Below are positions 48,831 through 58,533 of a DNA stretch of 64,000 nt, one piece after another (positions within the stretch are counted from its first letter, which is position 1; the number at the start of each line of letters is the position of its first letter). Source of the stretch: Rhodeus uyekii (Eukaryota; Chordata; Actinopteri; Cypriniformes; Acheilognathidae); contig JAWRVZ010000586.1 of the NCBI GenBank assembly GCA_037043235.1, forward strand, positions 1 through 64,000, read 5' to 3'. Made by a program: the position numbers and the translations under genes. Under the pieces are notes generated by a model, which saw only the letters and a list, made by a program, of their open reading frames with translations, was not told where the DNA came from and did no database searches.

Positions 48831-49930
48831 CATCCGTGAGATAGGGTTCAAACCACTGAAGAGGATGCCTAGACAGATACGAGAGGGTAGATAGAAGGAT
48901 AAGATGATTAACAGTGTCAAAGGCAGCAGATAGATCTAAAAGAATGAGAACTGACAATTTTGAATCAGCTTTTGCACTCCTTAGAGCTTCAGCAACGGAT
49001 AGTAGTGCAGTCTCGGTTGAAGCCAGACTGGTTGAAGTCACCTTCACCTTCTTGAAGACTGGTTGGTCAACCAGACTGGTTGATGTCCAACTGGCCATTC
49101 TGAGAGAGACAAGAAGGGTAAAAATAACACATTCAAGAGTTTTTGATATGAATGGTAGGAGAGAGCCATGTCTGTAATTATCAACGGGTGATGTGTTTAA
49201 TGTGGGTTCTTCGAGCAGTGGGGTTACCCGAGCCTGCTTGAATGCAGTAGGGAAGGTTCCCGATGTGTTGATGATGTGAGTGAGTGCTGGTAAGGAGAAG
49301 TTTAGATACATCTAACTCTGTGAGTGGAGAGGTGGTTGAAAAAAAAATTCTGGTTACATCAGCGGTCAGTCTATTTTCATGTGTGTGTGGAGCTGAGAAC
49401 TGACTGCTGATAGTTAATAAGAAACGGGCAAAATCATTGACAGTTAAAGAGGTAGAGAATGGAGAGGGACATGAAAAGTGCATGCATGTTAGAATCTTGG
49501 TGAGGAAATGCAAATATTTAACTGTATGGACATCAGTAGAAAGGGTAGAGGTTAGCTCAGGTTAGCCCGGTCCTTTGATTTGTGCCATTCTCTCTCAGTT
49601 GCCCTTAACTTGGTTCACGAAGAACATCCATTAGCCAGGGGTTAGAGGGAGTAGCACCTGGAAGAGAGCGGACAGATATTGTCTAGACAAGACGTTAGAG
49701 TGGAAAATTAAGTGTCTGTTGCAGTATTCACATCCAGAGATGAGAACTGTTTGGGAGAAGGAAGAGAGGCTGAGACGACAGAGAAAAAATGGGAAGGAGA
49801 AAGAGAGCCTGAAAGTGACTCGTAGAGGGGTTGGTGTTGCAGAAGTAGTAACTTGCATATGAAATGTAATGAAAAAATGGTCAGAAACATGCAGGGGTTT
49901 AACTAGAATGTTGTCTGTGATGAAAGATTT
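48601..49930 (-). mobile_element. L2-type LINE, copy 4
   Basis: The longest open L2 stretch in the window (49311-48769, 180 codons): LTHIINTSGTFPTAFKQARV, NYRHGSLLPFI, ETALLSVAEALRSAKADSK and LILLDLSAAFDTVNH, the first half of the RT domain, then it runs into hAT sequence (GRGAISRTGT). Upstream parts match 43430-44200. No active-site YADD is present in this frame. Confidence 0.75.
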
Positions 49931-50560
49931 GAAAGGGAACATTTTTGTAAATTATTTATTTTATCCTTGCCATTATCTCTATCCACAAATGTGCTGTATG
50001 GTATTACAATTGTATTAATTGTATAAAGTAATAAAGTGAACACTACATAATAATGCATCAGTGTATAGCTGCATATGTAGTAACCCTTTAATGAAAACAA
50101 TTATAATACAATACGAAGGGTAATTGTAAATTTGGCCCTGTGAAATTGTCATTTACACTGATTTCAGAAAAGCTGAGGCATTTAAAAACACCATTTAGCT
50201 GTTCTGAAACCACGTTCAGCACATTCGTGATGGAGTTTGTGTGGAGCAGCTTGTACTGTGAACTGAAACACTGAATTAAGATAAAGAGCTGTCTTGCAAG
50301 AGACATTCTTCTAAGAACCATCATACACTTTAAAATCTAAGCTTTGGCATCAAAGTACATTTCTCTGAGCAAACATTGTGTGATAAAACACATTGAAACA
50401 CTACACCTTACCAGTAGGATTGATAAACTTTACTAAATGCTTTACTGTGATTTTTCCTTTCTGGAAGCGTGGTCCTCATTGTCTTTCACGTTTGGTCCCG
50501 ACCACTAGACAAGAATATAATGAATTAATAATGCGGTCACTACGTACAGCAAACACTCAT
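49931..50560 (+). repeat. L2-flanking segment 'e', copy in the right arm
   Basis: Same orientation and content as 13781-14397; reverse complement of 42790-43430. Non-coding. Confidence 0.65.
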
Positions 50561-50780
50561 AAACTAAAAACATGTAAATCAAACCACAGCTAAACATTAC
50601 AAAAAGAAATGACCACATATGCTGGTATCCAGCTAGTCATCGGTGTTGTAGCACACACGTCACAAGTCAAAATTAGACTAAGATCTAACATAAAATGCAT
50701 ATCCTGCTTTTCAGCTCCTGAACCAAAAAGACTTACTTTGGCTCCAACATTTAAGCCTGATTCTGACAGAGACGAAACCA

Positions 50781-51110
50781 CTTCACTTCACCTCACCTCA
50801 CCTCACCTCACCTCACCTCACCTCACCTCACCTCACCTCACCTCACCTCACCTCACCTCACCTCACCTCACCTCACCTCACCTCACCTCACCTCACCTCA
50901 CCTCACCTCACCTCACCTCACCTCACCTCACCTCACCTCACCTCACCTCACCTCACCTCACCTCACCTCACCTCACCTCACCTCACCTCACCTCACCTCA
51001 CCTCACCTCACCTCACCTCACCTCACCTCACCTCACCTCACCTCACCTCACCTCACCTCACCTCACTTCACTTCACTTCACTTCACTTCACTTCACTTCA
51101 CTTCACTTCA
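50781..51110 (+). repeat. CCTCA/CTTCA pentanucleotide array, 66 units
   Basis: Two CTTCA units, 55 uninterrupted CCTCA units and nine CTTCA units without an error. The opposite arm (42514-42575) has only about ten diverged units. The open frame through it (repeating TSPHL) is a by-product of the 5-base period. Confidence 0.98.
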
Positions 51111-51296
51111 CCTTGTGATACCACTTCACAATCTGACGGTGAAGGCATTTCTCCAGATTGGTCCTCTAAAACCCTATCAATACCAGGCATCTTGAACATG
51201 CCTTCAGCATGGTTGGCCAAAAATGTCAACGCTACACGTGTGCGCTGATGATTTCTTGAGAATGTGTGCACCATATGCAGTTGATCCATATCACAC

Positions 51297-51413
51297 TTCA
51301 CGAGTTCACACTTACGAATGATTCAGGAGCAATAAATGGTAAGCATTTTTGGCGTGCTGTCCGAGGAGAGGGCTCCGAGCTCGGTATTCAGCCCGAACCT
51401 GGAGCACTCCCCC
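51297..51413 (-). repeat. Split direct repeat, B2 (outer)
   Basis: It begins ttcacgagttcacacttacg and contains attcaggagcaataaatgg and ctcggtattcagcccgaacc. It matches 51622-51722 apart from a small deletion there. Confidence 0.85.
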
Positions 51414-51465
51414 CGTATCCTGGCTTGATAGGAACGATTAAGTGTGAGGAGTTGGGGTGGTGGAG

Positions 51466-51621
51466 GGATGCCGAAAAATATCAGAGCTGTAGGTGAGTCA
51501 AACATGTCTATATATACGTACTTCCTCTCCCGCTGATAGGATGAGGAGTAATTGCTGATGACGTGTTGATTGTGTTAATCATTTGAACGTGCTCCTCCCG
51601 AACTTTGTTAATAAAACATCA
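51466..51621 (-). repeat. Split direct repeat, A2
   Basis: Nearly identical to 57285-57441 (ggatgccgaaaaatatcaga ... gttaataaaacatca). Contains tatatatacg, a possible TATA element near the RNA start on the minus strand. Confidence 0.9.
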
Positions 51622-51722
51622 TTTCACGAGTTCACACTTACGAATGATTCAGGAGCAATAAATGGTAAGCATATTTGGCGTGCTGAGAGCTCGGTATTCA
51701 GCCCGAACCTGGAGCACTCCCC
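51622..51722 (-). repeat. Split direct repeat, B1
   Basis: Joined directly to A2 (acatca/tttcacgag). It is the copy adjacent to the internal region. Confidence 0.85.
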
Positions 51723-51837
51723 CAAAAATTGCAATCTAGTCGGACAGCCGCTAAAGATTTTGATGACCCCCCAAAGAATTGCGAAGTTATGGCTGAGGGG
51801 GGGGGAAATGTGAGTTCGGGAGGGCAGATGAATGAAT

Positions 51838-52440
51838 TTAGAAGCTTGCTCCTGCGGGAGCGTCACTGCTGCGGCAGTGGAATTTAGAAGCTTGCTCCTG
51901 CGGGAGCGTCACTGCTGCGGCAGTGGAAGTTAGAGAGAGCTGGAAGATAGAGAGAGCTTGCTCCTGCGGGAGCGTCACTGCTGCGGCAGTGGAAGTTAGA
52001 GAGAGCTGGAAGATAGAGAGAGCTTGCTCCTGCGGGAGCGTCACTGCTACGGCAGTGGAAGTTAGAGAGAGCTGGAAGATAGAGAGAGCTTGCTCCTGCG
52101 GGAGCGTCACTGCTGCGGCAGTGGAAGTTAGAGAGAGCTGGAAGATAGAGAGAGCTTGCTCCTGCGGGAGCGTCACTGCTGCGGCAGTGGAAGTTAGATA
52201 GCTGGAAGATAGAGAGAGCTTGCTCCTGCGGGAGCGTCACTGCTGCGGCAGTGGAAGTTAGAGAGAGCTGGAAGATAGAGAGAGCTTGCTCCTGCGGGAG
52301 CGTCACTGCTGCGGCAGTGGAAGTTAGAGAGAGCTGGAAGATAGAGAGAGCTTGCTCCTGCGGGAGCGTCACTGCTGCGGCAGTGGAAATTAGAAGCTTG
52401 CTCCTGGGGGAGCGTCACTGCTGCGGCAGTGGGGGTTCTG
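51838..52440 (-). repeat. Twin-hairpin minisatellite, main array (10 units)
   Basis: Core units start at 51848, 51894, 51960, 52026, 52092, 52158, 52222, 52288, 52354 and 52400; spacing is 66 bases in the middle and 46 at the edges. Each core has two perfect inverted repeats, gctcc-tgcg-ggagc and cactgc-tgcg-gcagtg. On the RNA-sense minus strand these form stems of 5 and 6 bp, both with loop CGCA. It lies in the 3' untranslated region of the recombinase element. The last unit (52400) has a changed first loop (cctgggggagc). Repetitive frames on both strands are artefacts. Confidence 0.95.
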
Positions 52441-52456
52441 TTCAGTGTTGTAGTCT

Positions 52457-52880
52457 TTTGAAATTATTTTGGTTACAGACGTCTAAATACACACAAGAAA
52501 TAACAAAATCAATATGGTTTGTAAAAGCATGAGAAAAACCTTTCAATTATAAATTGACAGTTGAATTTATATCAGATGCATGTTGCATATTTAATTACAG
52601 AATGAACTTACCTGTCGAAACAAACTTACCTGTTGGAGATCGGAATATCAAAGTTTATGAAAGTTCACAAACTTATTGGCTTTGAATAAACCCTGAGCAG
52701 GGGTTCATCCAAGTATCATAGACTTATAAAGCTTATCATAGACTTAAAGGGAGTCTTGAAATTACTTTGGTTACAGACGTCTAAATACACTCAAGAAATA
52801 ACAAAATCAGTATGGTTTGAAAAGCATAAGTAAAACCTTTCAATTATGAATTGACAGTTGAATTTATATCATATGCAATT
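52457..52880. repeat. Duplicated spacer block in the retrotransposon 3' UTR
   Basis: Two copies of about 120 bases (52457-52580 and 52751-52880), each with ggttacagacgtctaaatac and aacctttcaattat. The second leads into two more hairpin units, so a block of spacer plus hairpins was duplicated. Confidence 0.8.
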
Positions 52881-52975
52881 AGAAGCTGGCTCCTGGGGGA
52901 GCGTCACTGCTGCGGCAGTGAAGGTTGGATAGAGCTTGCTCCTGCGGGAGCGTCACTGCTGCGGCAGTGGGATTT
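52880..52975 (-). repeat. Twin-hairpin units 11 and 12
   Basis: Cores at 52889 (variant cctgggggagc) and 52938 (standard). A decayed form (ctcttgcgggagtgctg) follows at about 52989, close to the recombinase stop codon. Confidence 0.9.
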
Positions 52976-53059
52976 TGGAGGGCGCAGGCTCTTGCGGGAG
53001 TGCTGATCTGAGGAGATGGAAAGGTAGGGTCGCAAGTTTGGTGGGGAGGAACTGGTGCT

Positions 53060-54135
53060 TTAGCTAATGAGGGTTTGGTGGGCTTGTTTAATGAGTGATC
53101 TATCTGACCTGATGTAGCTCTTGAAAGCCTCTGAAGACCAGCGGCCCAGAGCTTGAATTTGATGTTGAGAAAGGCCTTTTTGGGCGGCCGTGGTTGCTGC
53201 GCCTATGCGGAAGGAATGGCTGGAAAAAAGTTATGACGAGAAACCGGTTTGGAGCAGTGTGGCTTTAAGGAATTTCTGAAACCATTTCCTGTGAGGTAAG
53301 CTAAGAGGGTTTGGTATGGTTGGATTGGTGACGGGAGATTGAATATGTAGATGAAGTGGCCTTTTTTGGTCTGATCAGTCTTGCTTCGTTTGATGAAGTA
53401 AGAAATTGTTTCATCGTCCATTACTGATAAGTCGGAAATTGTGGGATGCAATGATGGGTTGAAGCTGGATGTGGTGGTGAGCTCTGAGCATCTGAGGAAA
53501 CCAAAAAAGGCCAGTATGAACATAGCGTCGAGGGTGCGGGAGGTGTTAATGGAGTGGAAACCTCTGCGGAGGGTGGAGATGCATTTGGAGAGAATTTCTA
53601 GAGTTATAGGTTGCCTGGGGTCTGGGTTGTTAGGTTGGGTTCTCTGGATGCCTTTAATGAGTAGTGATGTCTGGGAATTGGCTATTTCTGAGGAGGGTGA
53701 GCCGAGAATTAGTTTGTGAAAAAATTGTAACCCGCTTAGGTAACCTTTAATGGAGTTGGCTCGGAGGTTCTTAGTGTTGTAGAGGTGGGATATGAATGAG
53801 GTGATGGTGAGCAGGGAAAAGTCGGGGAAAGGCAGGTTGTAAATGGAATGGAAGGTTTTGAAGCTCTTCCATGCGGTTAGATATGAGTGGAGGGTTCGGG
53901 GGGAAACCGCTTGGAGGATTGTGTTTCGTGAGGTGTCGAGGAGTTTATTAAGGGGATGGTTTATGGGAATATTAGTTCTGAATAGTGAGGAACTGGGGTT
54001 GGGAATGGGTCCGCTTCTGGTGCCAGCTGCTTGAATTTCTGAAAGGCAAAACGAGAGAGAGAGTCTGCTATTTGGTTTTTTGCTCCGGGGACATGTTTTG
54101 CGACCATAATAAATTGGCTGCAGGCTGAGATCCAA
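53060..54135 (-). pseudogene. Tyrosine recombinase, one frameshift
   Basis: It would cut and join the circular DNA intermediate to the target. The main frame (54135-53203, 310 residues) has an N-terminal core-binding-like region (SPRTLHSYLTAWKSF, about 78-92) and the first catalytic arginine at about residue 215 in AFFGFLRCSEL. It leaves frame at HNFFPAIPSA. One base away the sequence continues HSFRIGAATTAA (the H-x-x-R box), LGRWSS and SYIRSD with the presumed nucleophilic tyrosine, ending at TAA 53060-53062. The shift lies in a run of six A/T at about 53224-53229, so one missing base is the simplest cause. The start overlaps the RT-RNase H end by 175 bases in another frame, as is usual for this order. 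Confidence 0.85.
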
Positions 54136-55275
54136 GTGAGGCGTCTGAGGAAAGGCATGAGTGCGGGGGAGTGTGAACGGCCTTTGTTAATGCAATGTAC
54201 GGTGGCTTCGTTGTCGCAATGAACTAGAATGCTGTTAGCAGACCATTCTTTCCCCCACAGGAAGGCGGCTATTACCAGGGGGTACAGCTCGAACAGTGCT
54301 GAGGAAAATGACTGTTGCCAAGTGTCTAGCAGCTGGGGTGGCCATGTAGACGCGAACCACCGGCCCTGGTAATAGCCCCCAAAACCGATGGAGGGTGCTG
54401 CGTCTGTGAACAATTGAATGTCCACGGGGAGAGAGACTAGATTATGGTAAAAAAAAGAGATACCATTCCATTGTTTGAGAAAGAGTGTCCAAAGGCTGAG
54501 CTCATTACAACACGAACTGGTTAAAATGAGTTGGTCCTCGAGAGCGTGCACAGACGATGCTAGAGTGAGGAGATGGGAGATGAATGAGCGGCCTTGCGGG
54601 ATTATGCGCATCGCGAAATTAAGGTGGCCGAGCAGGGATAGTAGTTCGCGTTTTGAGCACTTTGGGCTGTCTAGGAGGTTTGAAGCGATCAGAATAATCC
54701 TGTCAATTTTTTCTTTGGGTAGTGCTGCTTGGAATTTCTCTGAATTTAGATTAATGCCCAGAAATTCGATTGATGTGGCTGGGCCCATAGTTTTCTCTTG
54801 GGCAATTGGAATTCCGAGCTCGCTGAAGACTTTTTGAACGGTGAGTAAATGGGCGGCTGGGATTGCGTCGGGGGGCGAGATGATTAGGAAATCGTCGAGC
54901 AGGTGAATAATGTAAGGGATTTCATGGTTGTTAGAAAGGATCCAACAAATTGCTTCTGACAGCGTGTCAAAAATTTTTGGGCTGCTTTTGCACCCGAAAG
55001 TTAGGCGGACGGCGAAGTAAAACCTGTTACGCCAACGCACCCCGAATAAATGCCAGAAATCCGGGTGGATGGGCATTACTTTGAACGCTGAGGTGATGTC
55101 GATTTTTGCGAGCCAAGCGTTGCGGCCGGCGTTTTTAATTAGGGTGATAGCTTGATCTACGCTATGGTAGTGGAGAGAATACTCTTCTAGAGGAATCAGA
55201 CTATTTATGCTAGGGTGCGGGGAATTGTGTGGGGCTGAGAGATCGACTATTAGACGTTTTTTACCAGAGAATTTC
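53961..55275 (-). pseudogene. Reverse transcriptase-RNase H of the Ngaro-like element
   Basis: Copies element RNA into DNA. The frame is open from about 55275 although the first Met is at 55076. Before that Met are GKKRLIVDLSAPHNS and AWLAKIDITSAFK (RT motif A, with the first aspartate). Counting from the Met, the active-site pair is LLDDFL (Asp 61-62). RNase H follows with FTDA (Asp 225), FELYP (Glu 263), HCDNEA (Asp 288) and HVPG...IADSLSR (Asp 338), the full D-E-D-D set. No internal stop is seen. The frame is the same as the gag N-terminus; the intervening segment is shifted by one base at both ends, so a single gag-pol frame is likely ancestral. Confidence 0.85.
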
Positions 55276-56150
55276 TGGTGGCCACGCCGATGGGGCTGAC
55301 GCGGAAATGTGTGAAAGGTGGGGCGTTAAAAGGACCGATCATGAAACCTGAGTCGATCTCTTTTTTGATCAGGTTGTCCACTATGTCGGGTTCGGCGAGG
55401 GCGGATTGGAGGTTATCGCATATAATATTTTGGGTGGGCAGGCTTTCGACGCCGGGTTTAAAGCCGTGCTCGACACCGGACAAGAGGAAAAGTTTAAAAT
55501 TGGTGTCAGGGTGCATGGATAATTCTGCGGCTAAATGAGAAATGTTCACGGGAGTCGATAAGTATTTTGGTACGTCTTTATTTTGAGAATTTTTCACGGG
55601 GCAAATGATGCGGGCGTGGGCGCCGCCACAATATTTACATACATGCAGGAAACGGCAGCGCTGTCTTATGCACTTTCCTGGGTTGAAATTACCGCAGACT
55701 TGGCTTCTGGAAGTGAAGTTGTTTCTCTGAAAGGCATTTGAGGCGGAGGGATTGGGGTTTGTATTGGCTTGCCGCGGGACGTAGCTTGTGGATTTCGGTT
55801 GTGGTGACTCGGAGCTGTGAAGAGGTTTTGAAAGAGGGCAGGCTGAGGTGTTGTGGGATAAAGACCTACAGACCGCGCATGAGATGTTGCGGCAGCCTAA
55901 AAACACTCTGTTGTGTAATTCCATATCCAGAGCGCCCCAATAGGGGCACTGGTTCCACTGGGCTACTCGAACTGCACATTTGGCGGAAAACAGTTTGTGG
56001 TAAGTGTAAAAGTGTGTCCCTCCGTACGATAGTGCGAGTTCTGCTATTATCGTGAGATAATCATTCAGTTCTCGTCTCCTGTGGGGTAGAGCGGCGCATA
56101 TGACGTCACTGTAGCGGCTGAAAGCTAAGCAAAACTCGGCAAAGGAAAGG
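55250..56150 (-). pseudogene. Gag C-terminal part and RT N-terminus (shifted segment)
   Basis: The frame opens near 56150 (LSFAEFCLAFSRYSDVICAA) and runs to 55250. Counting from the internal Met at 55924, there are three Cys/His motifs: CX2CX4HX4C (16-29, a canonical zinc knuckle), CX7CX4CX3H (77-94) and CX2CX3HX4C (96-108). These suit nucleic-acid binding by the capsid protein. The C-terminal 100 residues (IKKEIDSGFMIGPF, FRVSPIGVATR) are the start of the RT domain. It ends in a false SLVKNV* at about 55270, where one base appears to be missing. Confidence 0.75.
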
Positions 56151-57248
56151 GTGCGGGATGTATTGTGAGGAGGGTTTTTTTAAAGTAACTGAAAAATCGC
56201 CGCAGTCGATTTGGCGATCTGGTGTGGGAGGCGGAAGTAGAGACAGTAAGGATGACAAGTTGATGTCTGTACCTGCGAGGATCTGTGCTCTGATGTTGTT
56301 GGCTACAGGGGGCGGCTCGAAAACTGGGGCGTTTGATGGAATAGCCATCGGCGCAGCAGAAAGCAGGGTGAAAGTAGATTTGGATTGAGAGAGGGCAATA
56401 GGAGGAAAAGCGGCGGGGGCCGCAAGCGGAGGCAGCCTCACGCTTGGGTCGGCCCCTGGGGCTTGGGGAGGAGCGGGTAGGTTAGAAGGAGGAAATGTTG
56501 GGGGAAAAAGGAGGGGAGTCTGGGCCTGCACCGCTAACGGAGGCAGCCTCACGTTAGGATTGGATGGGGGGGCTGCAGGCCAGACGTAAGGGAGAGAGTT
56601 AGAGAGGGGGATGCATCGGTGAGGCTGAGCTTGTGTTGCTGGCGGAGACGAGCTCGCGCTTGGAGGATAGCGAATATTGATAGAGGCTGGCTGGGGAGAT
56701 CCGATGTGACGCTCGGCTGAGGGGAGGGGCGAGCTGAGCCTGGCGGCTGCGGAACCCGGCACGCGACCCAGACTTGCGGAGGGCCTGCTGCTGCGGTGAG
56801 GTGGAGCGCGTGGTTTTGATGGAATCCGGGTTTTGCTTGTTTTCTTTGAGGCTTTTTGAGGAGAAGAAGTTGACTGGAGAGAGACGAACATTTGGTATAG
56901 ATCGTCTTTCCTCGCGTTCCTGGGAATTCTGACGCTGGCGTTGGATAGAGCCTGTCTCAATCCTAACACGGTCCATTTCTCTATGGCCGGAACGGGTGAG
57001 TGAGCTGAAATGGCAGAAGACACTAAAGATGAGGAAGATTGATGCCTTGAGGGTGGGGGTGAGGGCAAGCCTCGGCGTCGTGGAGTTCGGGAAGCGGCGC
57101 GGGTGGCCCGGCGACCGCGCGGTGTAGTTGGCTGCTCGGCTGCAGAATTTGATTGAGCGTGGGTGCTCGTGGCATCGGCGGAATGCGAGGGGGAAGCCGG
57201 AGCGACGAGAAGATCGTCGTCGGACGGGTAGAGCTGAATCTCGGACAT
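56106..57248 (-). pseudogene. Gag N-terminal region with a SAP-like segment
   Basis: 380 codons from ATG 57248, inside the first 40 bases after the A1 repeat. It is low-complexity, Ser/Pro/Ala/Arg-rich, with RRATRAASRTPRRR near 46-59. Residues about 92-124 (LRQALSNASVRIPRNARKDD) resemble a SAP-type DNA-binding helix pair. Near the end, GDFSVTLK matches a motif common in gag proteins of this order. It leaves frame at about 56150, before FAEFCLAF. The true protein would continue into the zinc-motif segment. Confidence 0.7.
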
Positions 57249-57284
57249 TGCAGCGAAGGCGTGGCAGAAGCCGTAAACCGACGA

Positions 57285-57441
57285 GGATGCCGAAAAATAT
57301 CAGAGCTGTAGGTGAGTCAAACATGTCTATATATACGTACTTCCTCTCCCGCTGATAGGATGAGGAGTAATTGCTGATGACGTGTTGATTGTGTTAATCA
57401 TTTGAACGTGCTCCTCCCGAACTTTGTTAATAAAACATCAT
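57285..57441 (-). repeat. Split direct repeat, A1
   Basis: Copy of 51466-51621 at the 5' end of the retrotransposon, abutting the host sequence atataagcgctc at 57442. It holds the presumed promoter and RNA start. Confidence 0.85.
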
Positions 57442-57575
57442 ATATAAGCGCTCAATATTGTCTTGCCAGTTAGAACGTTATTTTAGTAGCACCTGTTACG
57501 AAATAATTGGTCTGTAAATACATTTAATACATGGGTGTGAGACAGAGTATACCATTTCTAGAAGTATACTTTAGG
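57442..57575 (-). repeat. Right arm of the large inverted repeat, outer end
   Basis: Reverse complement of 42262-42355 plus 40945-40972 without the hAT, proving that the arms once matched across both insertion sites. Confidence 0.85.
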
Positions 57576-58242
57576 CTGAGGAAAGCACACCTCCCACCCT
57601 CCATCCTCACAGTGTTCTACAGAGGGACAATTGAGAGTATCCTGAGCAGCTGTATCACTGCCTGGTTTGGAAACTGCACCGTCTCGGACCGCAGGACCCT
57701 GCAGCGGACAGTGAGAACTGCTGAAAAGATCATCGTGGTCTCTCTTCCCTCTGTCACAGACATTTACACATCACGCTGCATCCGCAAAGCCACCAGCATT
57801 GTGGATGATCCCACACACCCCTCATACACACTTTTTACCCTCCTGCTGTCTGGAAAACGGTATCGTAGTATTTGTTCTCTCACATCCAGACTTTGTAACA
57901 GTTTTTTCCCCCATGCCATCAGGCTGTTCAACTCTAATTAACCCATACAAACTGCACTACTTTGGACTGTTTCCAACAGACTGTTTTTTACTATCATTCA
58001 TCTCTATTATTTATTTATTTTTATATTTGCACGTCACTTACACAATCACTACAGTCACTTTGCGTAACTGGTCTGCGTTACTGTCTTGTGCTGTCTGTTT
58101 GCACTCTGTTCACTTTATGTAAAAATAGGTTCTTTGTTTTGTTTATAGCACCTTGTTTCCTGGGAAACGTTGTTTCGTTTCACTATGTACTCGTATATGG
58201 CTGAAATGACAATAAACTCCACTTTGACTTTGACTTTTGACC
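57531..58242 (+). pseudogene. LINE ORF2 C-terminus and 3' UTR (second LINE family), copy 2
   Basis: The 136-codon frame (57531-57941) is more intact than at 27117: RGTIESILSSCITAWFGNC, RTLQRTVRTAEKI, SLPSVTDIYTSRCIRKATS, GKRYRSICSLTSRLCNSFF. The Cys/His-bearing C-terminus is typical of fish non-LTR elements. The same short-repeat tail (gactttgactttt) abuts gypsy sequence. Confidence 0.65.
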
Positions 58243-58533
58243 GTAGTAGCTTCGAAAAAATAATTAATTGTGTTTGTTCTGGTGCGCGAGCGGCGAGACA
58301 TGTAATGTGACGTTAGAGTGGGGGAGTCTTGGGGTCTTGCCGTTGCAGATTCGAAAGGTAAGACAATGTGTCTTCGAGGTTCAACAACATTTCTGAGTTT
58401 TTCAGCCTGCGGTTTGTTCACAGTTTACTGGACAGTCTTCAGTGACGCGGCTCAGGGATGTTACTGTTGTCACTGGAAGTTTAGATGAAAGATCAACACG
58501 TTTCTCAGCAGGAACTCGATTACAGTACGGCTT
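58243..58533 (-). pseudogene. Ty3/gypsy integrase C-terminal fragment, copy C
   Basis: Matches 27902-28200. The gypsy part stops after gtacggctttag and M4 begins, so about 3 kb of gypsy present in copy B is missing. Confidence 0.7.

Larger units (their letters stand above)
51297..57441 (-). mobile_element. Tyrosine-recombinase retrotransposon, DIRS order, Ngaro-like (6145 bp)
   Basis: On the minus strand: A1 repeat, gag, RT-RNase H, tyrosine recombinase, a hairpin minisatellite, then B1-A2-B2. This split-direct-repeat plan is known for Ngaro and PAT-like elements. The inverted paralogue at about 42355-42375 holds the empty site and shows insertion with no target duplication, as expected for recombinase-mediated integration. 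No methyltransferase domain (DIRS/PAT) or separate hydrolase frame was recognised. Three single-base frameshifts are the only visible lesions in the coding region. Confidence 0.85.

Noticed and set aside
50609..51118. 170-residue frame made of TSPHL repeats
   Set aside because: It is the translation of the CCTCA array; any pentanucleotide lacking stop combinations gives such a frame. The opposite arm has no equivalent.
51838..52540. Repeat proteins on both strands (VRESWKIERACSCG-like and TLPQEQALSIFQLS-like)
   Set aside because: Both strands and several frames are open because the 66-bp period is a multiple of three; the conserved element is the hairpin pair, not a peptide.
51838..52975. 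CRISPR-like array
   Set aside because: Regularly spaced palindromic repeats, but the 'spacers' are repeats too, the genome is animal, and no cas genes are present.
53441..54034. Plus-strand frames opposite the recombinase
   Set aside because: Shadows of the minus-strand recombinase, which has catalytic motifs.
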